DNA from: Onthophagus taurus
Lineage: Eukaryota; Arthropoda; Insecta; Coleoptera; Scarabaeidae
DNA: 64,000 bases
NCBI RefSeq assembly: GCF_036711975.1
Contig: NC_091967.1
Location: forward strand, 29,737,501 to 29,801,500
Direction: 5' to 3'
The notes under the pieces were generated by a model. The model was given only the letters and a program-made list of their open reading frames with translations. It was not told where the DNA came from and searched no databases. Positions 41,520 to 52,753 of the stretch are shown piece by piece; within the stretch, counting starts at the first letter, position 1; each line of letters starts with the position of its first letter. The translations under genes and the position numbers were made by a program.

Positions 41520-42485
41520 GACTGTGAATGGGTTGGGTGCTAAAGGTACAACAATTGATGCCATGGTAGATCTGAATATAAATCATTAAATAGCGATTAT
41601 CATCAAGCAATAACATGTCTTGTAATTGACAAAATAACCGATCAACTGCCTGCCACAACATTCAACAAAAATGAACTGAATATCCCAGAGGGTACACAAT
41701 TGGCTGACGATGAGTTTTTCAAAAGTAGAAAATTGGACTTGTTATTGGGTAGTGCAGTGTTCTGGGACGTACTGGAAGGTCATCGCATAAGCTTAGGTAA
41801 GCGAATGCCTATTTTGTACAAAACAAAACTGGGTTATATCCTCGGTGGCGGTATGATTCCAGCCATGGGAACAATTAAAACAAACACACTTTGTGCTGTA
41901 TCAGAACAGCTACAAAAGTTTTGGGAGCAAGAGGAGGTAAAGTTCGATGAGAAAACAGATCAACAGACCGAAGACGAATGTGAAAGAATTTTCATTCAAA
42001 CAACGGAACGAACTACAGATGGGAAATTTGTAGTGAACATTCCATTCTCAGAAAACGTTACAGAATTGGGCGAATCCCGTTCTACCGCACTGAAAAGATT
42101 TACAATGTTAGACAAAAAACTGCTTCACGATGAACAATTAAGCGACCAATACGAAGCTTTCATGCATGAATATGAGAATCTAGGACATATGTCAGAAATA
42201 CATGAGTACGATTCTAGTGAAGGTTATTATCTTCCACACCATGCAGTTATTAAGCACTCTAGTGTAACAACCAAGCTCAGGACAGTGTTCGATGGTTCGG
42301 CAGCAACAAGCTCTGGATTAAGCCTTAATGATGTACAATTAAAAGGTCCAGTGGTGCAAAGCGACCTACTGGATATTTTATTACGATTCAGAAAATACCA
42401 ATACGTTTTTAGTGCGGACGTGGAGAAAATGTATCGACAAATACTGATCAACCCAAAGCAGCGAAAATATCAGAAAATTCTATAG
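41520..42485 (+). pseudogene. BEL G protease end and reverse transcriptase start
   Basis: TVNGLGAKGTTIDAMVDLNI continues the protease; a frameshift near 41575 and another near 41700 follow. The 41700-42485 frame has LDLLLGSAVFWDVL, LGYILGGG, LPHHAVIKHSSVTTKLRTVF then FSADVEKMYRQILI, which holds the first catalytic Asp of RT. It is cut by the hAT at 42486-42493; sense resumes at 48537. Confidence 0.78.
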
Positions 42486-42904
42486 CGAGATACTAATGCT
42501 CGACCGAGATCTCGGTCTCGGTCTCGGTTTCGACATTCTCGGCTTCAAATACAACCAAGAAATTTGTCTCGGTTCTCGGCTAATAATAGCCGAGATTCTC
42601 GGTCATGACCGAGATTGTAACTTTGTTCGGATAGGCAACCAATTAGGCATACAAATTTTAATTTTACCGCGCACTTGTCGATTGGTGTAAACACTGTAAA
42701 CTGTAAGTGCATGAGAGAGCTTCGCTCCGTTCGTGCAATATTTGTAATTGTTTATGTTTACAATAGTAATGGATGGAAGTTTCTTTCGGACGCTGTAATG
42801 CTGTAAATTAAAATAAGTTCTTTTAAGTGTTGTGTTGCTACTTGCTGTGATTACTTGTAAATTGATTTAATACACTGCTTTGGTGAAAGCAAGATCATTA
42901 CTTA

Positions 42905-43525
42905 GGGTAAACGGTATAGTCGTTGGCACTGGTATAGTGATTGGCACTGTGACGATAAAAGTGGATTTAATAAGAAAACTACTAAAGCTTTTAATATAAA
43001 ATAAATCTCAAACTTTAGCGCCATCTATGTATAATGTGTGTTATTAGTTGCGATGTCGTCAATCCAATATGGTGTTCGCAGTGAGTGAATGTGTCGGACG
43101 CGGTTCCTGTTGTTCCTTATGAGTGACGAAGTTTTCACAAATTGTGTAAGCACCACCACGTTGTTCGTTGCGCTGTATTCGCCTGTTATTTGAAATAAAA
43201 CACAATTACAGGTGAGTTTTCTTTTAATTGAACTTTATAAATGATAATTTGAGGTTATTTTGGGCTTTATTCACCCATTTTAACCGTAATTTCAGTAGTG
43301 CCAATAACTGTATGAAAAAATGTCAACTTTTTAATCATTGGCACCATGTGCCAATGACTATGCTTTGGGCGGGAAAGTACTTTATGTCAAAACTCATCTT
43401 AAAATTCCTACAATTTTATATTCTATTAGGATATTGTTGAATTGTCATATCAGAAGTGTAGGTAGACAGTTGTTGGCACCAGTGATATTAACTGTCTGGT
43501 TGGGTGCCAATGACTATAATTTGTC
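42905..43525 (+). repeat. Subterminal GTGCCAATNACTATA repeats, left
   Basis: The motif or its reverse (TATAGTNATTGGCAC) occurs at the terminus, at about 42929, 43290, 43333-43362 (two facing copies), 43472 and 43502. The matching right-end set is at about 46079, 46100-46135 and 46312. These are likely transposase-binding sites. Confidence 0.65.
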
Positions 43526-43543
43526 TAGGTGATCGTCGCCGTC

Positions 43544-45947
43544 ATGCCGAACGTCATTGAAGGCTCAAGATATAGGAAAACCTATGACGAAGGGACGATA
43601 TCAAGAGCCCTGGAAGATATATTAAATAATGGCCTAAGCAAGAAAGCTGCCTCGCGGAAATATGGAATTCCGCGTTCCACATTGCAATTTCGCTTGAGTC
43701 AAAAATTCAGTAAATCGACATTTGGACCACGTCCAATTCTTTCAAATGACGAGGAACAAATTTTGGTTGATTGGGTTTTCCATAGTGCTAAAAAAGAGTT
43801 TCCGCGAAGAAAAGAGGATCTGCAAATCAGTGTCAAGTGTTTTCTAGACGAGAAACCAAGAGACAATCCATTTAAAGACAATATGCCGGGTGATGGGTGG
43901 TATAAAGCATTTTTGAAGCGACATCCTACACTGTCTGAAAGAGTGCCTGAAGCCGTTACTACTGCCAGTGCGAGGGTTAGTGAAGCAGACATTCGAAAAT
44001 GGTTTCTGAATATTGAAACATACTTAAAACAAGAGAATTACTTTGATATTCTTAAATATCCCGACAGAGTTTTTAACGCAGACGAGACATGCTTCATGTT
44101 ATGTCCCACGAACAAAACTGTCTTAGCACCCAAAGGTGCTAGGAATGTTTACGAGGTTGACAATGCCCCAGCAAAATCTAATTTAACTGTTCTATTTACT
44201 TTGTCTGCTAAAGGAGACATAACTCCTCCGTTTGTCATTTATGCTTACAAACGTGTACCTTTTGCAATTGCCAGTTCAGTGCCAGATACATGGGGAATTG
44301 GCACGAGTTCCAATGGGTGGATGAAAGCAGAACTGTTTTTTGAGTATATAGCAAATGTTTTCCATCCATTCCTAGTCAAAAAGGGCACACAATTTCCTGT
44401 TGTTTTATTTGTGGATGGCCACAGCACACACAATTCGTATCAGCTGAGTGACCTCTGCTCCCAACTAAAAATTATTCTAATTTGCTTGTATGCAAACTCT
44501 ACACGAATTTTACAACCTGCCGATGTATCCGCATTTAAACCACTCAAAACGTATTGGAAAAAAGGCGTATTAGAATGGAGAAGAAACCATATTTCAGAGG
44601 CATTAACCCAAGAAAAATTTGCTCCTATTTTACAAAAAGTAATTGAAACTTACATGAAACCTGATATTATACAACACGGTTTTGTTTGTACTGGTTTGTG
44701 TCCATGGGATCCAAATGCCATTGACTACTCAAAATGTCTAGGTAAAAATAATACTGTCCAAGACCCCAAAAAAGAAGACAAGGTTATGATACCTCGGTCA
44801 AGATTTGAATTAATAGTTGGCGTTAATTTAATGAACAAGCTAAAACTGCCAAATCCAACGACCATTACACAAGAATCTCAAGAATTTTGGGTTTTGCATA
44901 GATTGTGGAAAGAATACGATTCAACATCGGTTGAAAACGAGATTGAAAACGAAATTGAAAACGAAATTGACAACGGGATTGAAAACGAGATTGAAAACGA
45001 GATTGAAAACGGGATTGAAAACAACTCAGTAGTAGTTCAATTTCTAAATTTTGATAAACCAGCGCCTGTAAATATGGATTTTGACTGTAGCAATATCACC
45101 AACAAAGACAACGAAGAATTGTTCAACATTGTAGACATACCGATTATATTTGCAAGCACTTCTAAAATGTCAATAGAAGAAGAATTGGCAACAACTTCTG
45201 CTACAACGGGTAAGATTTATTTTATTACTTCTTCTTGTTAGTTTATTTTTGTATTTAGGTTCTTCAGAAATTACAGAAGTCAATGAATCTAATGAATCGG
45301 TCATCAATCCTCCCCTAGAAAAAGACCACGAAGAAGAATTATCAACAAACGACCCTAGCAATGTATCACTCAAAGAGTATTTAGTATGGCCGGAAAGTCC
45401 TGCCAGGAAAGGCAATAGAAATTCGGAGCGAATACCTTTTGTCCTCACGTCCGAACAGTGGAAAAAAATACAAAGTGAAAAGAGGGAGAAAAAAAGCCTT
45501 GCCAAAAAACAAAAAGAAGAAAGAAAACGTAAACGCTTGGAGAAAAAAAAAGAAAATGAAAACAAAAAGAAATGCAAGAAAGTAACAAAGAACAATAAAG
45601 AAAAATTAAAAGATGTAAACAGCAATAACCCAAATGAAAAGCAAATAAAAATCATATCTAATATAAAGTTACGTGAAGCGGTAGAAAATGCAAAGAAAGT
45701 TCTTTTCTCAGAAGACGATGATGATGAGGAGAAAAAGGAAAATGATAACAATTACGAAATTCGAGGAACCATGGTTAATCAAGGACTATGCTATATTTGT
45801 GTGAGAAATATAAATACTTCTAGTAATGGATTTAAATGTTCAAAGTGTTGTCGTGCTTACCATCAAAATTGTATACAAAAGCAGGGCCTTTTTGACATTT
45901 TGGTTGACGATGTTTTCACATGCAGAACTTGTAAACTAAAAAAGTAA
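43544..45947 (+). CDS. Pogo-like transposase, two exons, apparently intact
   Basis: Exon 1 runs from MPNVIEGSRYRK (ATG 43544; an upstream in-frame start at 43529 is less likely) to 45209; donor CGG|GTAAG; acceptor GTATTTAG ends 45258; exon 2 is 45259-45947. A psq-type helix-turn-helix (ISRALEDILNNGLSKKAASR, KYGIPRSTLQFRL) is followed by a CENP-B/Tc5-like part (GDGWYKAFLKRHP) and a DDE domain with RVFNADET, VVLFVDGHSTHNS and LQPADVSAFKPLK (third acid D). Then come an ENEIENEI repeat, a Lys-rich segment and a C-terminal zinc finger (CYICVRNINTSSNGFKCSKC ... CRTC) resembling a PHD finger. About 785 residues. The enzyme excises and inserts the element at TA. Confidence 0.88.
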
Positions 45948-45994
45948 AGATAAATTTTTTAATCGTTTAAACTAATTTATAGATATTTCATTAA

Positions 45995-46340
45995 CTTACC
46001 TTCCCAATGTCTGCCTTACTACTCCTCTAGGTAGGTAGATACAAACAAAATTTTTTTTTTTTTTTATACAAAAAAAGTGTGCCAATCACTATACGCTACG
46101 GGTGTCAATTATTGTCATTCAAGTGCCAATCACTGAAATTTAGGTAATTTATACTTCTCAACGAATTTTGAGCTAATTGAGGTAGAAATTATTATGGGAG
46201 ACGTCTTGTTAATTGAATATATACTATTTTTAATTGCCTGAGTATATCAAACGCAGATTAAACAGCCAAATACGTTAGTTATCACTAAATAAATATTGGT
46301 GTCTTTCTTAAAGTGCCAATCACTATACCGTTTACCTTAA
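45995..46340 (+). repeat. Subterminal repeats, right end of the pogo-like element
   Basis: GTGCCAATCACTATA-type motifs at about 46079, 46125 and 46312, ending in the terminal repeat at 46337. Confidence 0.6.
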
Positions 46341-46461
46341 TTACTTTACTTATAGTTTTGCGGTGCAATATAAAGCGAGTAAGTTGTGTTTATTTAATGT
46401 TAATGTTTACTAAGAACTCTAAGAAGGTATAATATTGTGTTGTTGCAGATGAAAACTAAAT

Positions 46462-46740
46462 ATGCCTAAAGTAAATCCTATTTGGGAATATTATGAAACA
46501 AATATTGTATTACATCCATCGAAGGCTATTTGTAAGTCGTGTAGTAAAACGGTGTCATTAGGCAGTCCTCAGCCCAAACATCAGACTATCAAAGGTTTGA
46601 AACTGCACCTGTCGAAATATCATTCAAAGGAATATAAAGACTATGAGAATAAACTGGGTGTAATTGCTCACGAAAATAGTTTGGAAGCGGCTATTTCAAA
46701 GCCAGTGCGCCTTAATGATCATAATGATAAACTACTATAG
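46462..46740 (+). pseudogene. hAT transposase, BED zinc finger part
   Basis: MPKVNPIWEYYE, ICKSCSKTVSLGSPQPKHQT and LKLHLSKYHSKEY show a BED finger (C-x2-C ... H-x4-H). The frame stops at 46740 by a small indel (NDKLL*), but coding sense continues in another frame (TIEQLISHPPSAKWPDDH) into the main domain. One indel therefore separates it from 46741-48374. Confidence 0.82.
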
Positions 46741-48374
46741 AACAATTAATATCTCATCCGCCTTCAGCAAAATGGCCGGATGATCATCAGATTGTCAAAC
46801 GAATTGATAAAGCAATTATGGATTACATAATTGTGGACATGCAACCTTATACTACAGTATCAGGTGAAGGATTTAAACGTTTGAATTTCGCTGATCCATC
46901 TGGGCCAAAACGTTACAAATTGAAGTCCGAAAACTACTTTCGCAGCCAGTTAATGCCGGAAACATATGAAAAGGTTCAAGCCAAAGTGGTAACTCTGTTA
47001 ATGGAAGCTGATTGGATAAGTTTTACTACTGATATATGGTCAAATCTTACAAAAACTTGTTCTTTGCTGAGTTTTACTGCCCATTTCGTTCGGAAAGAAC
47101 AGCGCCTTAAAGTGGTGCTGGCTGCGATTGTCCTGGAAGACGACCACACTGGCGATTATATAGCAGAAAAACTCAAAGAAATTGTCGAAACTTACAACAT
47201 CGCAAGAAAAGTTCACTTGGCTGTACGAGACAACGCTCGCAACATGGTCCGCGCCACTCGAATAGCTGAATTCACATCGTTGGGTTGTGTTGCTCATACT
47301 CTGCAGTTGACGATTCATGATGCCATTTTTTCGGTCGCAGAAGTTGAAACGCTGATAAAAAAATGTCATAAAGTAGTCGGCCATTTTCACAGGAGTGAAC
47401 AAGCTCGAAGACATTTAAGTACCTTTCAAAAAACTTTAAATTTACCGGAGCATGCGCTTTTTCAAGATGTCGAAACTCGGTGGAATAGTACCTACTTAAT
47501 GATGGAACGACTGCTTGAGCAAAAAAATGCTTTGAACCTATACCGTATTGAAAAAGGAGGCATACTAGAAATTAACAGTGGTGAATGGAATTTGATGAAA
47601 GATATAGTGAACGTTTTGCAATGCTTTTACCAAGCCACGTTGGAGATCTCTTCCGAATCGTCGTGTGTTTCAGTAGTAATACCGTTGCTGGCAATGTTAA
47701 ATGGAAAATTGACGCCAATACAAAATATTCAGTCCTTTAATGATCAGGAAGATGATAATGAAAATGAAAATCACGCAGAGACGATGAAGAGCAAGCTACT
47801 GGATGCTCTTAATCAACGGTTTTCATTTGTTAAAAGTTGTTTGCCACTAATTACTGCAACACTGATTGATCCACGGTTTAAAACCAAATATCTAAGTGAA
47901 AGCGAAGTTAACTCAGCCAAGCTTTATATTATCGAGACTATCAATGGAAATGTAGGATCAGATTCTCGTGAGACGATATTGGCATCTTCAACTAACTCAT
48001 CAAACATGGCTGCAACAAATCAATCAAACTTATGGGCAGCGCATGATTCTATAGAGTTGGAAGACGAGTCAATGACCAATAACGAATACAATTCAAGCTC
48101 TGTGATCGAAATAGCGCTAGAAAGCTTTCTTAGAGAACCAAGACTGCAAAGAAATGCTAACATTTTTGAGTATTGGTTTTCGTCATCTTATAAGATGCTT
48201 AGGCCTACAGCAAATAAGTTTTTATCTGCGCCGCCTACTAGCGTAGCAAGCGAACAACTGTTTAGCAAAGCTGGACAATTGTACGACGAGAGGCGACAGT
48301 CTTTGAAAGGCGAAAATGCCGAAAAAGTGCTTTTTTTATGTTATAATATAATGTTATTTAACTTTGATTATTAG
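46741..48374 (+). pseudogene. hAT transposase, RNase H-like and dimerisation domains
   Basis: The open frame from about 46745 contains FTTDIWSNLTK (catalytic Asp), VRDNARNMVRA (second acid), CVAHTLQLTIHDAI, a QDVETRWNSTYLMMERL block with the insertion domain, and the C-terminal dimerisation motif PPTSVASEQLFSKAGQLYDE then RRQSL. All are hallmarks of hAT transposases of the ZBED type. About 530 residues, intact apart from the upstream frameshift. Confidence 0.87.
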
Positions 48375-48536
48375 AACAGTTTTTTTGTTAAACATTTAGT
48401 ACTGTATTAAAAAGTTAACAGCATTTCTAATTTTTTTTTCACACTTTGTCTATTCTCGGTCTCGGCCGAGATCATATTTTATTCTCGGTCTCGGCCAAGA
48501 ACGAAAAACCCATCTCAGTCGAGCCTTACGAGATAC

Positions 48537-49789
48537 AAGTTGCGGTCGAATCAGGTGTTTCGAATTAAATACTGTGACATATGGCTTGACGTCATCTCCA
48601 TTTTTGGCTACTCGATGTATGAAGCAACTATCTATTGACTACAAAAATGTGTTTCCAACAGCATCAGAGATAATTCGAGACGATTTTTACGTTGATGATG
48701 TATTGTCAGGAGCTGATACAATACAAGAGGCGAAGTCATTGATGGAAACCATCACAAAAATATTAGACACTGCAAAATTTAATCTAAGGAAATGGGTATC
48801 AAACGCTGATGAATTGCTGAATCACGAAGATTCAGATCAAACTACATTTAAAACTTTAAACTTGAGTGATGGCGAATTTAACAAAACGTTAGGATTGCTG
48901 TGGAATCCCCAACAAGATTATTTACATTACTCTACCATGTATTACGATCCGAATAAAAGCATTACCAAGAGAGAAGTCTTATCAATAATCAGCAGGATTT
49001 TCGATCCCCTAGGCTTATTGGGTCAAATACACATCAGGGCAAAGTTGTTAATGCAAGCACTTTGGAAACACAGCCTTAAGTGGGACGATATCTTAACCGA
49101 TAGCTTGAAAGAGCAATGGTCTTCTTACGTATGCGACATGTACAACATAAAAGAAGTGAAAGTGGATCGACGAGTTGTAATACACGAGCCAACACGCATT
49201 GAATTGCATGGTTTTTGCGATGCATCATTAAAAGCCTACGCGGCATGTGTATACGTGAAATCATGGAATGGTGTGCAGGTGAAGTTGATGTATACTTTGT
49301 GCCAAATCTCGAATTGCACCTTTACGAGTGGTATCCTTACCGCGCTTGGAATTGTGTGGTGCAAATCTACTTGCGAAATTGATGAATCGAATAATTAAAT
49401 CTTTAAAACTCAAAATAGACGACATTTACTATTGGTGTGATTCAACAATAGTTTTATGTTGGTTAAATGGTGAATTTAGTAAATGGAAAACATATGTGGC
49501 GAACAGAGTTTCAGAAATTCAGGCGTTGACTGACACCACGAAATGGAAACATGTTTCAATGGCGGATAATTCTGCTGATATTCTTACTCGTGGATGCATA
49601 TTGAATCATTTAAAAGGTTGTGGTCTGTGGTGGCATGGGCCTGACTGGTTGAAGAGTGATATGTTTCGTGACGCTGGCAGCATTGACAATAGGGTGGCAG
49701 AGATACTTAAAAATAATTATTTCGATATATTCACAACTGTTTCTTCTTTTACAAAATTACGACGTGTGACACAAATGTTTGTGCCGTAA
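48537..49789 (+). pseudogene. BEL G reverse transcriptase end and RNase H
   Basis: After the hAT, sense resumes with RDT... and TVTYGLTSSPFLATRCMKQL, then DDFYVDDVLSGADTI (YVDD box), TKREVLSIISRIFDPLGLL and IELHGFCDASLKAYAACVYV. A frameshift near 49280 moves to the 49328 frame: LPRLELCGANLLAKL, YYWCDSTIVLCWL, VSMADNSADILTRG. It ends RVTQMFVP*, where the N-terminal integrase should follow but is deleted. Confidence 0.8.
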
Positions 49790-49816
49790 TGAGCAACTGA
49801 ATGTTTTCTTGCCGTA

Positions 49817-50562
49817 ATGAGACGTTTTATTTCACGTCGCGGAAAACCAAAAACAATCTTTTCCGATAACGCCACCAATTTTATCGGTACTAAAACCAAA
49901 TTGAAGCGACTTCATAATTTTGACAAAGCAGATACAAATAGACTGAACTATTACTTAACCAGTGAAGAAATTGAATGGAAAACGATTCCTCCAAGATCCC
50001 CACATTTTGGAGGCTTATGGGAATCAGCGGTAAAATCAGTTAAGGGTCATCTAGCCAAAATTGCTGATAAGTCGAACCTAGTCTTTGAGGAATTTTACAC
50101 ACTTCTGACGCAAATTGAAGCGTTTCTCAATTCACGTCCTCTTTCACCCCTAAGTACTGATCCTCAAGACTTAACACCCCTTACACTTGGTCATTTTTTA
50201 ATTGGAAGACGAATTTGAGATATCTAAATCCACATTGACTAATTCGTTTTCAACGAATTCAACAACTGGTCCAACATTTTTGGAAGAGGTACCAGAGGGA
50301 GTACCTGAGTGAACTGGACTCCTGAGTATCCAGGACAAAATGGTCCCGTTCCAGTTCTATTCAACTCCAGGAAAAGGATCTCGTCATAATAAAGGACGAT
50401 AATTTGCCTGTTGCCAAGTGGTTATTGGGACGAATAATTCGATTGATTCCTGGTGACGACGGAATTGCGCGAGTGGCGGAAATAAAGACTTCTAAAGGTT
50501 TTATAAAACGTGCAGTTAGATTATTATGCATATTACCAGTTGAAAATCGTAGACAGATTTAG
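49817..50562 (+). pseudogene. BEL G integrase, C-terminal part
   Basis: RRFISRRGKPKTIFSDNATN (second catalytic Asp), PPRSPHFGGLWESAVKSVKG (catalytic Glu), EEFYTLLTQIEAFLNSRPL. The frame stops at 50218 and continues in shifted frames to WLLGRIIRLIPGDDGIARVA and CILPVENRRQI*. The zinc region and first catalytic Asp are missing, removed with the deletion near 49790. Confidence 0.78.
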
Positions 50563-50629
50563 GTTCCAATGTTAATTTGTATTTATCCTATGTTCTGTAT
50601 TGAAATAAAGTATTTCAACGGGGGGAGGA

Positions 50630-50804
50630 TGTTCAGACGTATTTTTAGTTACTTTTTGTTTTTAACGTAAGAAACGGTTGGTAAAGCAATGTGTTATTTT
50701 TGGAGAGTCGCTTGTGAGTAACGGCGGAAGTTAGATGTCGAAATCCTCTCCTCCCGAAACAACCTGTTTATTAAACTCGACGTGTTTTATTTAACGAATC
50801 AACA
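50630..50804 (+). repeat. BEL G 3' LTR
   Basis: 175 bp, pair of 39374-39548. Confidence 0.88.
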
Positions 50805-50859
50805 TATATATTTTATAAATTCTGTCGAGGAAACGAGTTATAAGTGTACATATATCTTT

Positions 50860-52274
50860 TTTCTCGAATAAAAGATGAGTATGAAGACTATACAGAGGAA
50901 ATGGAAGTTGCTACTTCAGAACAGCAACAAGGATAACTAAACGATTCCCTAAATTTTATTATGACCAGCCTCCAACACCAACCCAGGTAACCGGAGTAAT
51001 TAGCTACAACTCTACCGGCGACCCTGGACTCTCATACATCAAATTTAACAACTAAATATAAAACACTTATTGATACAGGGGCGTCTAAAAGTTTAGTAAA
51101 TGAACATACTTACCATTCAATATGCGAAGATTATGCAATAGAAGATCCATTTTGCATTCAAACGCCCCATGGTGTCGAAGAAGGCACAAGAGCTCTTAAG
51201 GTCACACTTCCGGACATTTTCCAGGAACAGAATAACGAATATACATTTTATTGCTTCAATTTCTCAAACACTTACGATATGTTATTAGGAATGGACGTAA
51301 TGAAATCTCTAAAGGCACGTGTGGATACCGAAAACGAAACACTAACGACACCTAGAGTAATTATCCCCTAGTATACTCAGATAGGAGAAATAAAATTATT
51401 TCCTAGAGAATCCAAAATAATCCAATATCAAGTAAATGATATCCAAGAGGGATACGAATATTTTCCACAATCCGTAGTAAAACTTCCAAATGAACAACAA
51501 CAAATTTTATCACCAGCTGCATTGGTAAAAGTGTCTAACGGAAAAACCTTTATAAGATTAAATAATATGACAGAAGAAACTATAACAACGGACGAACAAA
51601 CCCATAACATCTATGTTACATCTATAAAAGAATTTGAAGAAATGTACAATATGGGATACTGTAATATCAAACCCGATCGACTGGCGCAAATGCAAAAAGA
51701 AAGTATTAAAACTTATTTCCAGCAGAAACAGTTTAACTTAGAAGAAGAAGCTGCACTAAAAGTGTTACTTACAAAGTATAAAAATCTGTTTCATACCGAA
51801 GGCCAGAAACTTACCTTCACGCACAGAATAAAACACACACTCAATATGAAGAATCAAGAACCAGTTTTTTTTGTAAAAAGATACAGGCAACCCCTGGAAA
51901 TGCGTAAAGAAATTAAGCGACAGGTGACTGAATTACTAAAGGACATTACGAGGTTAAGAGAATGCCTTTTAGACTCAAAAATGCTCCCGCCACTTTTCAA
52001 AGGCTAATGGACAGCGTATTAAGAGGTCTGCAAGAAGACACCTGCCTCGTATTTTGGATGACATAATCATATATTCATCCTCGCTAGAAGAACATCTCGT
52101 GCGACTGTCAAAAGTATTCGAGCGACTTTAAAAGGCTAATTTCAAACTGAAATTGGAAAAATGCGACTTTCTTCAAAAAGAGCTAATATATTTCGGGCAC
52201 GTAATAACGGACGAAGGTGTTAAACCTGACCCCGAAAAGATTTCCGCCATCCAACGATATCCGATACCAAAAAC
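50860..52274 (+). pseudogene. Gypsy H: protease and reverse transcriptase remnant
   Basis: Protease sense LIDTGASKSLVNEHTYHSIC and DMLLGMDVMKSL lies at about 51065-51370. The 51522-52007 frame contains ALKVLLTKYKNLFHTEGQKL and HRIKHTLNMKNQEP, the RT N-terminus. An internal deletion near 51950 jumps to [20 protein letters not shown], a damaged catalytic region (DD followed by shift) and [20 protein letters not shown]. It stops at 52274 where hAT J begins. No LTR was found. Confidence 0.7.
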
Positions 52275-52393
52275 CAGGGTTGCTTGTCGACGCGTCGACA
52301 TTTTTGTTGACACTTGACCTCGACGTACTTATTCGACACGACTTATATTCATTTGATGTATAGTTTTTTGACGATTAGTGCGTAGTGATCTCA

Positions 52394-52712
52394 TGATGAG
52401 TGGCAGAAAAATTAACGATAATTTTGATAAATTAAAGATTCAACTAGTTAAGGTTGACGATCGTCATGTAGCTCGTTGTTTGATATGCAAAAATATTGTA
52501 AAAAAATACCGGGTTTAAGCGATTGCAATCGCATAGGTAAGATTAATCAATTATTAAAGTTTTATAACAACGTAAAAGGATTTATTATCTTTTTTTATTT
52601 AGAAATGTATGCAAACTTATCGTTGTAGACACTGACGAATTAAAATACAATAATAATGAACCAAAACGAAAAACTTTGTCGGATGCTGAAAAAAAAGTAT
52701 GGTTATTAACCA
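52394..52712 (+). pseudogene. hAT J BED-finger exon and second exon
   Basis: MMSGRKINDNFDKLKIQLVK, RHVARCLICKNIV then, after one inserted A near 52503, a TGFKRLQSHR sense shows a BED finger (C-x2-C ... H). A donor ATAG|GTAAG follows near 52532. An acceptor TTTTTATTTAG near 52602 opens a short exon (KLIVVDTDELKYNNNEPKRK) that is cut by the MITE at 52715. Confidence 0.6.
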
Positions 52713-52753
52713 TACAGGTGATACAAAAGTAGAGTATCAAATGAAAACCACAT

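Larger units (their letters stand above)
42905..46337 (+). mobile_element. Pogo-like (Tc1/mariner superfamily) transposon inside the hAT
   Basis: 3433 bp with a TA duplication (42903-42904 and 46338-46339). Terminal repeats are GGGTAAACGGTATAGTCGTT and, inverted, AGGTAAACGGTATAGTGATT, then GGCAC. The transposase gene has no frame break, so the element may be intact. Confidence 0.87.
42494..48528 (+). mobile_element. hAT transposon inserted in BEL G
   Basis: Flanked by the 8-bp duplication CGAGATAC (42486-42493 and 48529-48536), the hAT hallmark. Ends are TAATGCTCGACCGAGAT and, inverted, TAAGGCTCGACTGAGAT. Both subterminal regions are full of CTCGGTCTCGG motifs. It carries a BED-finger transposase with one frameshift and hosts a pogo-like element at 42905-46337. 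Confidence 0.88.
39374..50804 (+). mobile_element. BEL G: BEL/Pao LTR retrotransposon with nested insertions
   Basis: LTRs of 175 bp at 39374-39548 and 50630-50804 start TGTTCAGACG and end GAATCAACA, and differ at about 5 sites. A primer site TGGTCCTTCGAGTCGGATT (tRNA-Tyr-like) follows the 5' LTR and a CAACGGGGGGAGGA purine tract precedes the 3' LTR. It received a short hammerhead-bearing insertion (41304-41507) and a hAT (42494-48528). The flanks (TTACC on the left, TATAT on the right) do not match, so no duplication is visible. It is inactive. Confidence 0.82.
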
